Part shown: positions 54,857 to 62,471 of the stretch, one piece after another
Layout of the letters: every line of letters starts with the position of its first letter
Numbering within the stretch: position 1 is the first letter of the stretch
Source of the DNA: an uncultured Thermoanaerobaculia bacterium
GTDB taxonomy: Bacteria > Acidobacteriota > Thermoanaerobaculia > Multivoradales > Multivoraceae
DNA: 64,000 bases
Reading direction: 5' to 3'
Assembly (NCBI GenBank): GCA_951812325.1
Contig: OX638294.1
Span: forward strand, 4,378,859 to 4,442,858
The notes under the pieces: model-generated
Database searches by the model: none
Told to the model about the DNA's origin: nothing
Seen by the model: the letters and a program-made list of their open reading frames with translations, nothing else
Program-made: the position numbers and the translations under genes

Positions 54857-56367
54857 TTCGCGAGTATTCAGGCTCGATTAGCGTTGGTGATTGCGAGGAA
54901 ACGGGCTGCTACCGCGGGTGACGAGCCGAGGTGGAGGGTGGTCTTTCCTGCTGGTCGCAGCAGGACGGCGGCCCGACCGAGGAGTTTGAATCGCATGGTG
55001 TGGATGCTCTCGAATCGTCGGCTCGTTCGGCGCTTGCGGTTGGTTTTTCTGACCGGAGCAAGTGTCTGAGCCTGGAAGGCTCGCGAGAGATTGAAGGCGA
55101 GTGCCGAGAGCATCTGCCAGGCCGCGTTGGCCGGTTCGCTGAGGCTGGGAACGCAGTCGAAGGCGAAGCCGGCCTTGAGTTCGCCGTAGACCTTCTCGTG
55201 GCTTCCTCGACCGTTGTAGAAGTGCCACAGGTTGCGGGGCGTCAGCCGCTTGTTGGTGAGGATGGCTGAGTACTCGTAGTGGCCATCGTCGGGGTGGAAG
55301 AGGTCGAGTTGGAAGTTCCTCCCGGTCTCGTGCGCGACGTGGCGTCGGTAGAGCACCACGCGGCGGTCCTGGCCCCAGACTTCAAGCCGGCTCTCGTGAG
55401 CCCAGGTGCGGTCGTCGGCACGTTTCCAGTGGTCCCCGGCGTTGGCTTCGGCAGCGACGCTTCTGAGGTTGAGCCACGGATAAAAGGGGGCCTTGAAGGC
55501 GTAGTCTGCGCCCGAATCGTCGAGGACCCGGAGTACTTCCCGTCGAAAGAACGCCCCGTCCATGCGGAGTTCCAGCAGTCGGCGGCGGCCGACCGTGTCG
55601 CGGACCTGCCGGATCAGGTCCTTGAGGAACGTCACGCTGGCGGCTCCGTCGTTGACGTTGCCCGGTCGATTCGAGAGGCGCACGATCTGGCCTTCCTGAG
55701 CCTCGTAGGCGGTGATCGGGTAGTAGCTGCGCGCTCCCCGACGCTGGCGGTTGTACCCCCGAAAGGCCCCCTCCACCTTGGACCCCGTGCTGCTCACCGA
55801 GCCGTCCACATCGAGGGTGAGCCGCCGCCTGCCGGTTTGCCGCAACAGAGCGCCGACCAGGTCCTCGTTGACCTTCGAACAGCCGCTCCACATGCTCCTT
55901 GCGCAGGCACTGGAGCCAGTAGCTGACGGTGCGTGGCGCCGGCAGTCTGCTCAGGCCGGCAAAGCGCGCCATAATCGGATCGCCTTGCTCGTTCTGAAGA
56001 TGCAGGACTCGGCGTCCGCCGACGAGAATCAAGCCCAGCAGCGAAAGCAGCATCGCAACAGCGCCGAAGTCGGTCGTCGGAAACGAGGAGCCGACCGCTT
56101 TGCGAAGCAGATCGATGAACCCGCTTCGCCTCAGGTACTCCCGCAACAGCTCGAGGCCGGCGTGGGAGGTCACCTCCTGGCGTCCGAACCGATAGTCCAA
56201 CTTGCCGTTGACGCGACGCTTCAGATCTGCTCCTCTATACCGCACTGGGAGTGGCCCTTCGTCGAAGGGGTCTGTGATGGTTGCGAATCACGATTCTACC
56301 CCATCCCGTAAGGCCCTCCCGGCTTCAATTTTGGCTCAGAACCCGAGACGATATTCGCGAATCAAGG
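54851..56367 (-). mobile_element. IS1380-family insertion sequence
   Basis: 1517 bp with terminal inverted repeats CCTTGATTCGCGAGTAT (54851-54867) and, inverted, CCTTGATTCGCGAATAT (56351-56367), 16 of 17 matching. It is flanked by the 4-bp target duplication AGTA (54847-54850 and 56368-56371). Single transposase gene on the minus strand, frameshifted. Size, CC ends and 4-bp duplication fit IS1380. Confidence 0.92.
54868..56245 (-). pseudogene. IS1380 family transposase, frameshifted
   Basis: The N-terminal part in one frame (MRYRGADLKRRVNGKLDYRFGRQEVTSHAGLELL...RTVSYWLQCLRKEHVERLF, from 56245) continues in another frame as KVNEDLVGALLRQTGRRRLTLDVDGSVSSTGSKVEGAFRGYNRQRRGARSYYPITAY to 54868. 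The break is a single extra base at about 55876 (TTC-G-AAGGTC). Catalytic Asp in LTLDVDGS and a conserved FAFDCVPS segment are present. Either a decayed copy or, less likely, programmed frameshifting. Confidence 0.85.
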
Positions 56368-56412
56368 AGTAGTAACCACTCCTGACTGCGGGAACTCGAG
56401 CGGCCGCGGTCC

Positions 56413-56841
56413 TCAGAGATAGAATCTTCCCCGATCCGAGTAGCCAATCGGTTCGACCTCTAGCTCGGCAAGCTGCATCAGAAGCGTTCGGCGGCAGCTG
56501 AAGTGCCCATACCCACGGTGTTCGCACTGTAGCCACTGACCGTCTTTGCGCTCGAGCCAGCCACTTGCTGTGGCGTCGCAGGACTTCAGAGAGGAGTCCA
56601 TGGCGGGCTTCTCTCCTGCCTTAAGGTTCACGCATACAGCAAATGACACTTCGCCATGCCGGGCCTCATTCAGGCAGCCACGACACTGCATGCCATTGGG
56701 CAACGTAAAGTCAAAGTCCACGCGAGCAGATTGAACGTCGTCTTGGTTGTACTCAAGCGACACCAGATTCCTCTCCAGTGCAGCGTTGATTACGCTAACC
56801 ATAAGGTTCCGCCACGAACGAGCACGGAGCGACTTGTACAT
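56413..56841 (-). CDS. Hypothetical protein, AT-richer than neighbours
   Basis: 142 residues from ATG 56841, which has AGGAGG upstream. Reads MYKSLRARSWRNLMVSVINAALERNLVSLEYNQDDVQSARVDFDFTLPNGMQCRGCLNEARHGEVSFAVCVNLKAGEKP... and has several cysteines (CRGC, KSC, CEHRGYGHFSC) that might bind metal. No family recognised. Base composition is lower in GC than the surroundings, suggesting transfer. Its upstream region is cut by the IS4 remnant at 56865. Confidence 0.6.
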   Translation of the reverse strand: MYKSLRARSWRNLMVSVINAALERNLVSLEYNQDDVQSARVDFDFTLPNGMQCRGCLNEARHGEVSFAVCVNLKAGEKPAMDSSLKSCDATASGWLERKDGQWLQCEHRGYGHFSCRRTLLMQLAELEVEPIGYSDRGRFYL

Positions 56842-56864
56842 ACTGCTACTTCCCCCTCCTATAC

Positions 56865-57556
56865 CACTGCTGTCCCATAGACTGGGTTGAGAAACGGGTC
56901 TGAATCCGTGCCTTTCTGTATCATTGGTTTGGTCAAAAGAGCCAATGACTACAAGGAGGATCCAGACCCATGGCACATCATAGCACCGTACTCAGACAGG
57001 TTCTCAGGATGGTGTCGCGACATGAGTTCGAGCAGGACGCTCGGAGGCGCCACAGAGGGACGAGACTCCGGTCCATGAGCCGGTGGAGCCAGTTCGTGGC
57101 GATGGCGATGGCGCAGCTCTCGGGTCGGTGCAGCCTGCGGGATGTGGTGGCGAATCTGGAGGCCCAGAAACAGAATCTCTACCATCTAGGAGTCGGACGG
57201 GTCGCACGGTCCTCGCTCTCGCGCGTCAACCAGGAGCAGCCTCACGAGCTTTTTGAGCGCAGTTCAACCGTTCAAGTGGATCAACCAGAACCTCCGCATC
57301 AAGAGCTTTCTCGGCACCTCCCGCAACGCCGTGTTGACCCAGATCTGGATCACCATGTGCGTCCACCTGACCCTCGCCTCCCTGAAGTTCTTGAACCGCC
57401 TCAAGTGGCGGCTCAGCGAAATCCTCCGGCTGCTTCAACTCAATTTCTTCGAACGACGAACGCTCAACGACTTGCTACAGCCCGAACGCGATTCGCCAAA
57501 CCGAGAAACTGCTCAACTACAACTCGCGTTGCCCTGAAGTCTGTGGGACGGCAGTG
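56865..57556 (+). mobile_element. IS4-family remnant with both ends but deleted core
   Basis: 692 bp between inverted repeats CACTGCTGTCCCATAGACT (56865 onward) and, inverted, CACTGCCGTCCCACAGACT (ending 57556), 17 of 19 matching. The transposase inside lacks its middle. CCTCCT is present just outside both ends and might be the remains of a target duplication. Confidence 0.75.
56970..57537 (+). pseudogene. IS4 family transposase, internal deletion
   Basis: The N-terminal domain (MAHHSTVLRQVLRMVSRHEFEQDARRRHRGTRLRSMSRWSQFVAMAMAQLSGRCSLRDVVANL, the DUF4372-type start) runs to HELFE near 57260. A different frame then gives the C-terminal part FKWINQNLRIKSFLGTSRNAVLTQIWI...LNDLLQP. The catalytic DDE core is missing, so the protein cannot transpose. 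Confidence 0.85.
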
Positions 57557-57562
57557 CCTCCT

Positions 57563-58628
57563 GGGTGTTCAACAAAACGCCCGGTCGGATGCCGGGAGAA
57601 AGGACACGCCGCCCATGCTCAAGATAGCCGAAACCGCTTCGGAGGGGAACACCGCGGCGCCTCTCGACGAGCTCTTCCGGGAGGGCGCTCGCCGGATGCT
57701 GGTGGAGGCCCTGGAGGTGGAAGTCTCCGAGTACCTGGAGAGACACCGCTGGGAACGTGGAGAGGGTGGCCGAGCACTGGTGGTGCGCAACGGCCATGCC
57801 CGCGCGCGGCAGGTGACGATGGGCGCCGGCACGTTGGAGGACGGGGCTCCTTGGGTCGACGACCGGAGGCCTGATTATCGCTTCACGAGCTCGATCCTGC
57901 CGCCGTACATGCGTCGCTCGCCGAAGGTCGGGGCGGTCCTGCCGGTCTTGTACCTGCGGGGTCTGTCGACGGGCGACTTCACGGAAGCGCTCGGCGCGTT
58001 GCTGGGGGAGAGGACCTCGGGCCTGTCTGCATCCAGCATCGCGCGGATGACCTCGTCGTGGGAGGAGGAGTACCGGTCCTTCCGGCAACGAGACCTGAGC
58101 GGTGAGGACTACGTGTACGTGTGGGCGGACGGCGTGCACTTCCGGGTCCGTATGGAGGACGACCGCCTGTGCACCCTGGTCCTGCTCGGTGTGCGCCATG
58201 ACGGGACCAAGGAGCTGATCGCGGTGGAGGACGGGTACCGGGAGAGCGCGGAGAGCTGGGCAAGTGTCCTGCGGGACCTGAAGCGCCGCGGCCTGCAAGC
58301 GCCGGCCCTGGCCATAGGCGACGGCGCTCTGGGCCTGTGGCGGGCGATCCGCGACGTGTGGCCCGAAACCAGAGAGCAGCGATGCTGGGTGCATCGGCTG
58401 AGGAACGTGCTGGACAAGCTGCCGAAGCGGCTCCAGGCGAAGGCGAGACGGGCGCTGCACGAGATCATGTACGCGGACTGCCGCGAGGACGCCGAGGCCG
58501 AGATCGAGCGTTTCGCCGAGGACTACGGCGCCAAGCACCCCAAGGCAGTCGAGTCGCTGATCAGGGACCAGGACTGCCTCCTTAGCTTCTTCGACTTCCC
58601 GGCCGAGCACTGGCAGCACTTGCGCACT
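57563..58628 (+). mobile_element. IS256-family element, truncated at the right end
   Basis: Begins near GGGTGTTCAAC (57563), only six bases after the IS4 remnant. The transposase is read through most of its length, but the right end and right inverted repeat are absent; sequence after about 58628 belongs to another gene's end. Confidence 0.75.
57615..58628 (+). pseudogene. IS256 family transposase, C-terminus missing
   Basis: About 338 residues: PLDELFREGARRMLVEALEVEVSEYLERHRWERGEGGRALVVRNGHARAR, SSILPPYMRRSPKVGAVLPVLYLRGLSTGDFTEALGALLGE, DYVYVWADGVHFRVRMED (catalytic Asp), LIAVEDGYRESAESW, AIGDGALGLWRAIRDVWPETREQRCWVHRLRNVLDKLP. The frame leaves the family at HWQHLRT, where IS256 proteins continue with TNPIES-type sequence; about the last 60 residues, including the final catalytic Glu region, are lost. 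Confidence 0.88.
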
Positions 58629-58650
58629 GCGACGGATGTCAGGCGGACGG

Positions 58651-58887
58651 CTAGGGGCACGCCTTGTCGGCGAAGATTCGGGGGCGGACGGCTTTCCAAG
58701 TCGCCGAACGTTCCTCGGGCAGGATCTCATCCAGGGCCGCCAGCCGATCGTGAATCAGATCCCGCTGCCACTCGGGGATCGGAATCTCCCCCGGCGCCAG
58801 ACTGTCCCAGAGCTCGACCACGAGTTCGATGCGTTCCTGCGCCGGCAGGCTCAGCGCTTCTTTCTGGCTTCCGGCCTTGGCCAGCAT
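58651..58887 (-). CDS. Addiction-module protein (orphan antitoxin-like)
   Basis: 78 residues: LSLPAQERIELVVELWDSLAPGEIPIPEWQRDLIHDRLAALDEILPEERSATWKAVRPRIFA. Matches the putative addiction-module component family usually followed by a RelE/ParE toxin. Here the DNA after the stop is the broken end of IS256, so no toxin remains. Confidence 0.8.
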   Translation of the reverse strand: MLAKAGSQKEALSLPAQERIELVVELWDSLAPGEIPIPEWQRDLIHDRLAALDEILPEERSATWKAVRPRIFADKACP

Positions 58888-58935
58888 GTTCAGAGCATAG
58901 CGGTCGCCGCCCGTGCGAGGAACACTCGATTCTGG

Positions 58936-59179
58936 CTACGCCGTCGGCCGATTCTCGCGGCGAGCCGCAGTGGCGGAAGCGCACCTGCCAAGGCTGCCAC
59001 CGGCCCGAGGGTGGCTGAAGTCGCCGTCCTTTGACGCGATGGCAAAGCGCGTACTCCCAGATGTCGGAGTCGTCTGCCGCTGCGAGACCGACCGCTCGAA
59101 CATGAGCCGAATCGGGCCAGAGGTCCAGAAGGCGCGTGCAGAGCTTCGGTGAGAGATTCTGGTCGAAGAGCAGCTTCAC
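58936..59179 (-). pseudogene. DUF5615 PIN-like toxin, broken
   Basis: GTG 59179 overlaps the DUF433 stop (GTGA). Reads MKLLFDQNLSPKLCTRLLDLWPDSAHVRAVGLAAADDSDIWEYA, typical of DUF5615. A small out-of-frame deletion near 59045 then shifts the frame, after which FAIASKDGDFSH (the next conserved block) appears. After that the sequence is unrelated and ends in TAARRENRPTA, which copies the end of the VWA protein at 59499. Surely inactive. Confidence 0.8.
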
Positions 59180-59403
59180 CTTGCGCCGGCTGCGGCGAGC
59201 CGCCGTTCGCGGTCGGCGGCGAAGGCGAGACAGGCTCGGATGTCCTCGCGCGTCAGGTCGGGGAAGTCTCTTGGGAGTTCGTCCTGGGACATGCCTGACG
59301 CCAGGTAATCCAGCACATCGGTCACCGTCATGCGCAGGCCACGGATGCAGGGTTTGCCGCTGCGCTTTCCGGGCTCGATCGTGATTCGACCCAAGTCCGT
59401 CAT
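59176..59403 (-). CDS. DUF433 antitoxin
   Basis: 75 residues: MTDLGRITIEPGKRSGKPCIRGLRMTVTDVLDYLASGMSQDELPRDFPDLTREDIRACLAFAADRERRL. Standard DUF433 HTH protein, the antitoxin partner of DUF5615. It stays intact although the toxin is broken. Three CCTAGG sites lie just upstream, as expected of an autoregulated antitoxin. Confidence 0.9.
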   Translation of the reverse strand: MTDLGRITIEPGKRSGKPCIRGLRMTVTDVLDYLASGMSQDELPRDFPDLTREDIRACLAFAADRERRLAAAGAR

Positions 59404-59411
59404 TGGTTCAG

Positions 59412-59430
59412 CCTAGGCCCTAGGCCTAGG
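59412..59430 (-). promoter_or_regulatory. Triple CCTAGG operator candidate
   Basis: CCTAGG at 59412-59417, 59419-59424 and 59425-59430, starting nine bases before the DUF433 start. Each is a palindrome; such arrays suit self-repression by the antitoxin. Confidence 0.6.
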
Positions 59431-59498
59431 TAACCACGAGCTATCGGTCAAGCGAGCACGGAGGGAGCATCGGGTGATCGGGACGGGACCTGCACCAG

Positions 59499-62123
59499 TC
59501 ATGCCGCCGGCCGGTTCTCGCGGCGGGCCGCGGTGGCGGTGGCTGTAGCCACATGCCGCCGCCGGCGGCGCAGGAGGAGTTCGGCCAGGAACAGGAGGGT
59601 CGCCGCGCTGGCGAGGACGGACCACAACTCGAAGCGGCGGACCGCGGTCCGGGCGCCGGGCGCGGTGAGTGCTGCCACGGCGCCGTCCATCGTCTCGTGG
59701 AACAGGCCGGAGGTTTCGGCGGCGAGTTCGGCGAGGGCGGCGGTGTCGGGGGCGCCGGGGCGCAGTTCGTCGCGGGCGGGAAAGAAGAGCGTGCGGCCCG
59801 GGCCGACGCTCGCTTCGGCGCCCGGTGCTCCGGTGTGGACCTCGACTCGGTAGGGCTCGAGGCTCGGCGCGAGTTGCAGGCCAGCTTCGGGCGAAAGCCG
59901 GTAGAGACCGGGGCCGGTGCGCTGCATCGGCGCTTCAAGGCGCCGGTCGCCGCGCAGCACGACGAGCCGTGGGGAGAGGTCGCTGGCGAACCGCCCGCCG
60001 TCCTGGATCACGCTGAGTTCCGCTTCGAGGACCTCGTCCCGCCGGTCGAGGCGCAGGTTCCATTCGGAGCTCGCGCGCCGGTCGGCCGCGTCGCGCACGA
60101 CCTGGGCGACGAGGCGGGGCAGTTCGGGCCATCGCAGCCAGTCGCTGGCCCATCGGGGCTGGAGGTCCGACGTGAACATCCAGGTCTTGCCCATGCCGAC
60201 GTAGCGGCTGGCGAGGATCGGATCGCCGCCATTCCCGGTTCTTGGGCCTGCGCCGAGAATGACCTCGGCGCTGTCCTTGGCCACAGCGGCAATGCGTCCG
60301 TAGAGTTGAGGCGCTTCGGCGACGTCGACTCCGGCCAGGGCTTCGGACTGGCCGCGTTGCTCGACCCGGATCTCCTCCTCCCGCGTCGAGTCGGGGAGCT
60401 GGTTCATCGTCTCGTCGATCAGGATGCTCTGGACGGAGGAGGCGTCCTCGATCGTGTAGGCGTTGCCGTCGCCCCAGTCGGCGATGTCCGCGAGCAACTC
60501 GCGGTCGGACTCCACGCCGATTGCGACGGTGGAGACGGTGATTTCCTCCTCTCGCATGCGGCGCACGAGGTTCTCGTACTCGTCGGGGTAGGTGCGGCCG
60601 TCCGAGACCAGGATGACATGCCTGACCTCGGACTCGACCGCCGAGAGCTGATCCAGACAGGCTTCGAGCGCCGGATAGAAGTTCGTCTGGGCGCTGGCTT
60701 CGATCCGGTCGACGCGGTCGGCGAGCCGCTGCTGCTCGCGCACGAACTGCAGCGGGACGATCTCGTGAGTGTGCCAGTCGAAGGCGACCAAGCCGAAGCG
60801 GTGTTGCTCGTTGAGCATGCCTAGGGCAGCTTTGGCGGCCTCCTTGGCGAGGTCCATCTTCGGACCCTTCATGCTGTAGGACTTGTCCAGAGCGATCATC
60901 AGCGCAACCTCGCTGCGCTCCTCCTCGATCTCGAAGTCGAGCGGCAGCACGGCTTCGAGCGGTGAGTCGCGGTACCCCTCCTCGCCGAAAGTCGCCTCGC
61001 CGGCGACGAACAACAGGCCGCCGCCTTCGTCCTCGACCCACTCGCCGAGCGTTCGCTGGGCCGGTTCGGGAAGGCTGTCGGCGGCGACGTTGCTCAACAG
61101 GACGGCGTCGTACCGCAGAAGCGCGGTCGGATTGAGCGACGCCCGATCCGGCGTCCTCCGGGTGACCTGCAGGCCCTGATTCTCCAGCAGTCGCTCCAGG
61201 TCGCCCGAGTGATCGGTCGGCGCGAGGAGCAGGACGCGGTGTTCGGGCGCCACGCGGAGGCTGCCCCGCCACAGGGCGCCTTGGGCCGGACCGTCGCCTT
61301 CGCCGCTCCCGAGCACGGCCTCGAAGGTCTGGAGCCCCGGCTCAGGGAACGTCCATTCGAGCTGGATCCGGGTCACGCCGGGTTCAAGCGGGACGCTGTG
61401 CAGTTCTTCGGCGCCGCCCCCGCGCAGGGTCAGGGGCGCCTCGGGCAGGGACGCCCGGCTGCCGATGCGGAAGATCCAGTTGTGAGGCTCGCCCGCGCGC
61501 AAGGGCCGCTCGTCGTCGTCGAGTTCAACGGACTCGATCCAGACCGGCGGCGCCACCCGATCGAGAACCGCGGTGTCGATTCGGAGTTCCGGATACTCGG
61601 TCGCGGTTCGCCCGGCCATGCCGCTGGCGTTCTGGCCGTCCGAGAGGAGAAGGATGCGGCGGACGCGGTCGGCCCGCAGCGCTGCCGCCGTCTGACGAAT
61701 GGCGGCGTCCGGACGCGTGCTGCCGCGGTCGAGCGCGGCGTTGCCGGCGGAGGCTGTGCTGGAGTCGGCGACCTCGAGTCGCCGCAGGTCGTCCGCGTCT
61801 GCAGCCGCGGTCGCGCGGTCCGCGAAGGCGAACAGGCGCACCGGCGCCTCCGCATCGATGCCGCGGTCGATCGCCTGAAGCGCCCGGTTCAGGCTCGCCG
61901 GTTCGACGCTGGCGGAGACGTCGACGAGCACGGCGACATCGAGCTCGCGGCTGCTCCATGTGATGACCGGTTCGGCAAGCGCCAGGACGACCAGCGCCAG
62001 CAGCGATCCACGCATCCACAGCAAACGCCGCCGCTGCCGGTCGGGCCTATCGCTCCGCTGCGACCACAGCAGCACGGCAACCGGCAACGCGGCGAGCAAC
62101 CAGTACGGCTCGAGCAGGGTCAT
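59499..62123 (-). CDS. Membrane-anchored protein with two VWA-like domains (BatA-like)
   Basis: 874 residues. Two N-terminal helices (YWLLAALPVAVLLW, LLALVVLALAEPVITW) flank the usual BatA start, then a first VWA domain with LVDVSASVEP (MIDAS), a middle domain with GATase-like features (DAVLLSNVAADSLPEPAQRTLGEWVEDEGGGLLFVAGE), a second VWA with MIALDKSYSMKGPKMD, and a C-terminal helix (VLASAATLLFLAELLL) followed by a basic tail. Similar proteins sit in MoxR/DUF58/BatA operons. Having two VWA domains in one chain is notable. ATG start. Confidence 0.88.
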   Translation of the reverse strand: MTLLEPYWLLAALPVAVLLWSQRSDRPDRQRRRLLWMRGSLLALVVLALAEPVITWSSRELDVAVLVDVSASVEPASLNRALQAIDRGIDAEAPVRLFAFADRATAAADADDLRRLEVADSSTASAGNAALDRGSTRPDAAIRQTAAALRADRVRRILLLSDGQNASGMAGRTATEYPELRIDTAVLDRVAPPVWIESVELDDDERPLRAGEPHNWIFRIGSRASLPEAPLTLRGGGAEELHSVPLEPGVTRIQLEWTFPEPGLQTFEAVLGSGEGDGPAQGALWRGSLRVAPEHRVLLLAPTDHSGDLERLLENQGLQVTRRTPDRASLNPTALLRYDAVLLSNVAADSLPEPAQRTLGEWVEDEGGGLLFVAGEATFGEEGYRDSPLEAVLPLDFEIEEERSEVALMIALDKSYSMKGPKMDLAKEAAKAALGMLNEQHRFGLVAFDWHTHEIVPLQFVREQQRLADRVDRIEASAQTNFYPALEACLDQLSAVESEVRHVILVSDGRTYPDEYENLVRRMREEEITVSTVAIGVESDRELLADIADWGDGNAYTIEDASSVQSILIDETMNQLPDSTREEEIRVEQRGQSEALAGVDVAEAPQLYGRIAAVAKDSAEVILGAGPRTGNGGDPILASRYVGMGKTWMFTSDLQPRWASDWLRWPELPRLVAQVVRDAADRRASSEWNLRLDRRDEVLEAELSVIQDGGRFASDLSPRLVVLRGDRRLEAPMQRTGPGLYRLSPEAGLQLAPSLEPYRVEVHTGAPGAEASVGPGRTLFFPARDELRPGAPDTAALAELAAETSGLFHETMDGAVAALTAPGARTAVRRFELWSVLASAATLLFLAELLLRRRRRHVATATATAARRENRPAA

Positions 62124-62471
62124 CAGTGAATCGTGGTCACCCGCCTGCGGCGGGGGCGGCGGGGTCGGTCCCAGGGGTCGTTCGCGCTAGTCGGATTGGG
62201 CAAGGGGGTGCGCTCACTGCACTCCGCTCGCTCCGATTGGGCGTAGCCGGTTGGAGCGGCGTCGGCAGTCGCTCACTCCGAGCACCCCCGGGTCCGACCC
62301 CGCCGCTCCCTCGGCAGGCTGGCGGTCGTCGTTGGGCGAGCGGGCGCTTGTGGGCGGAGGTTTCGGGTCGGCTGCCAGGGGGAGACATTGGGCGAGCGGT
62401 GCGTGGGTGGTGTTTCGGCGGATTCCACGACGCGGAGAGTGGAACGGGGGGCTGGGACGGGGGCATTCCAG
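62124..62471. other. Spacer between the two VWA genes
   Basis: 348 bases without a gene I can support. TTGGGC occurs repeatedly (about 62196, 62236, 62333, 62389), with TTGGGCGAGCGG at both of the last two positions, 56 bp apart. A wide inverted repeat GCGGCGGGGTCGG (about 62155) / CCGACCCCGCCGC (about 62292) is also present. Possibly an old repeat element. Confidence 0.45.

Noticed and set aside
56970-59018. 682-residue 'transposase' spanning IS4, IS256 and a CQGCH tail
   Set aside because: A chance in-frame join of three unrelated pieces: IS4 start, truncated IS256 and intergenic sequence.
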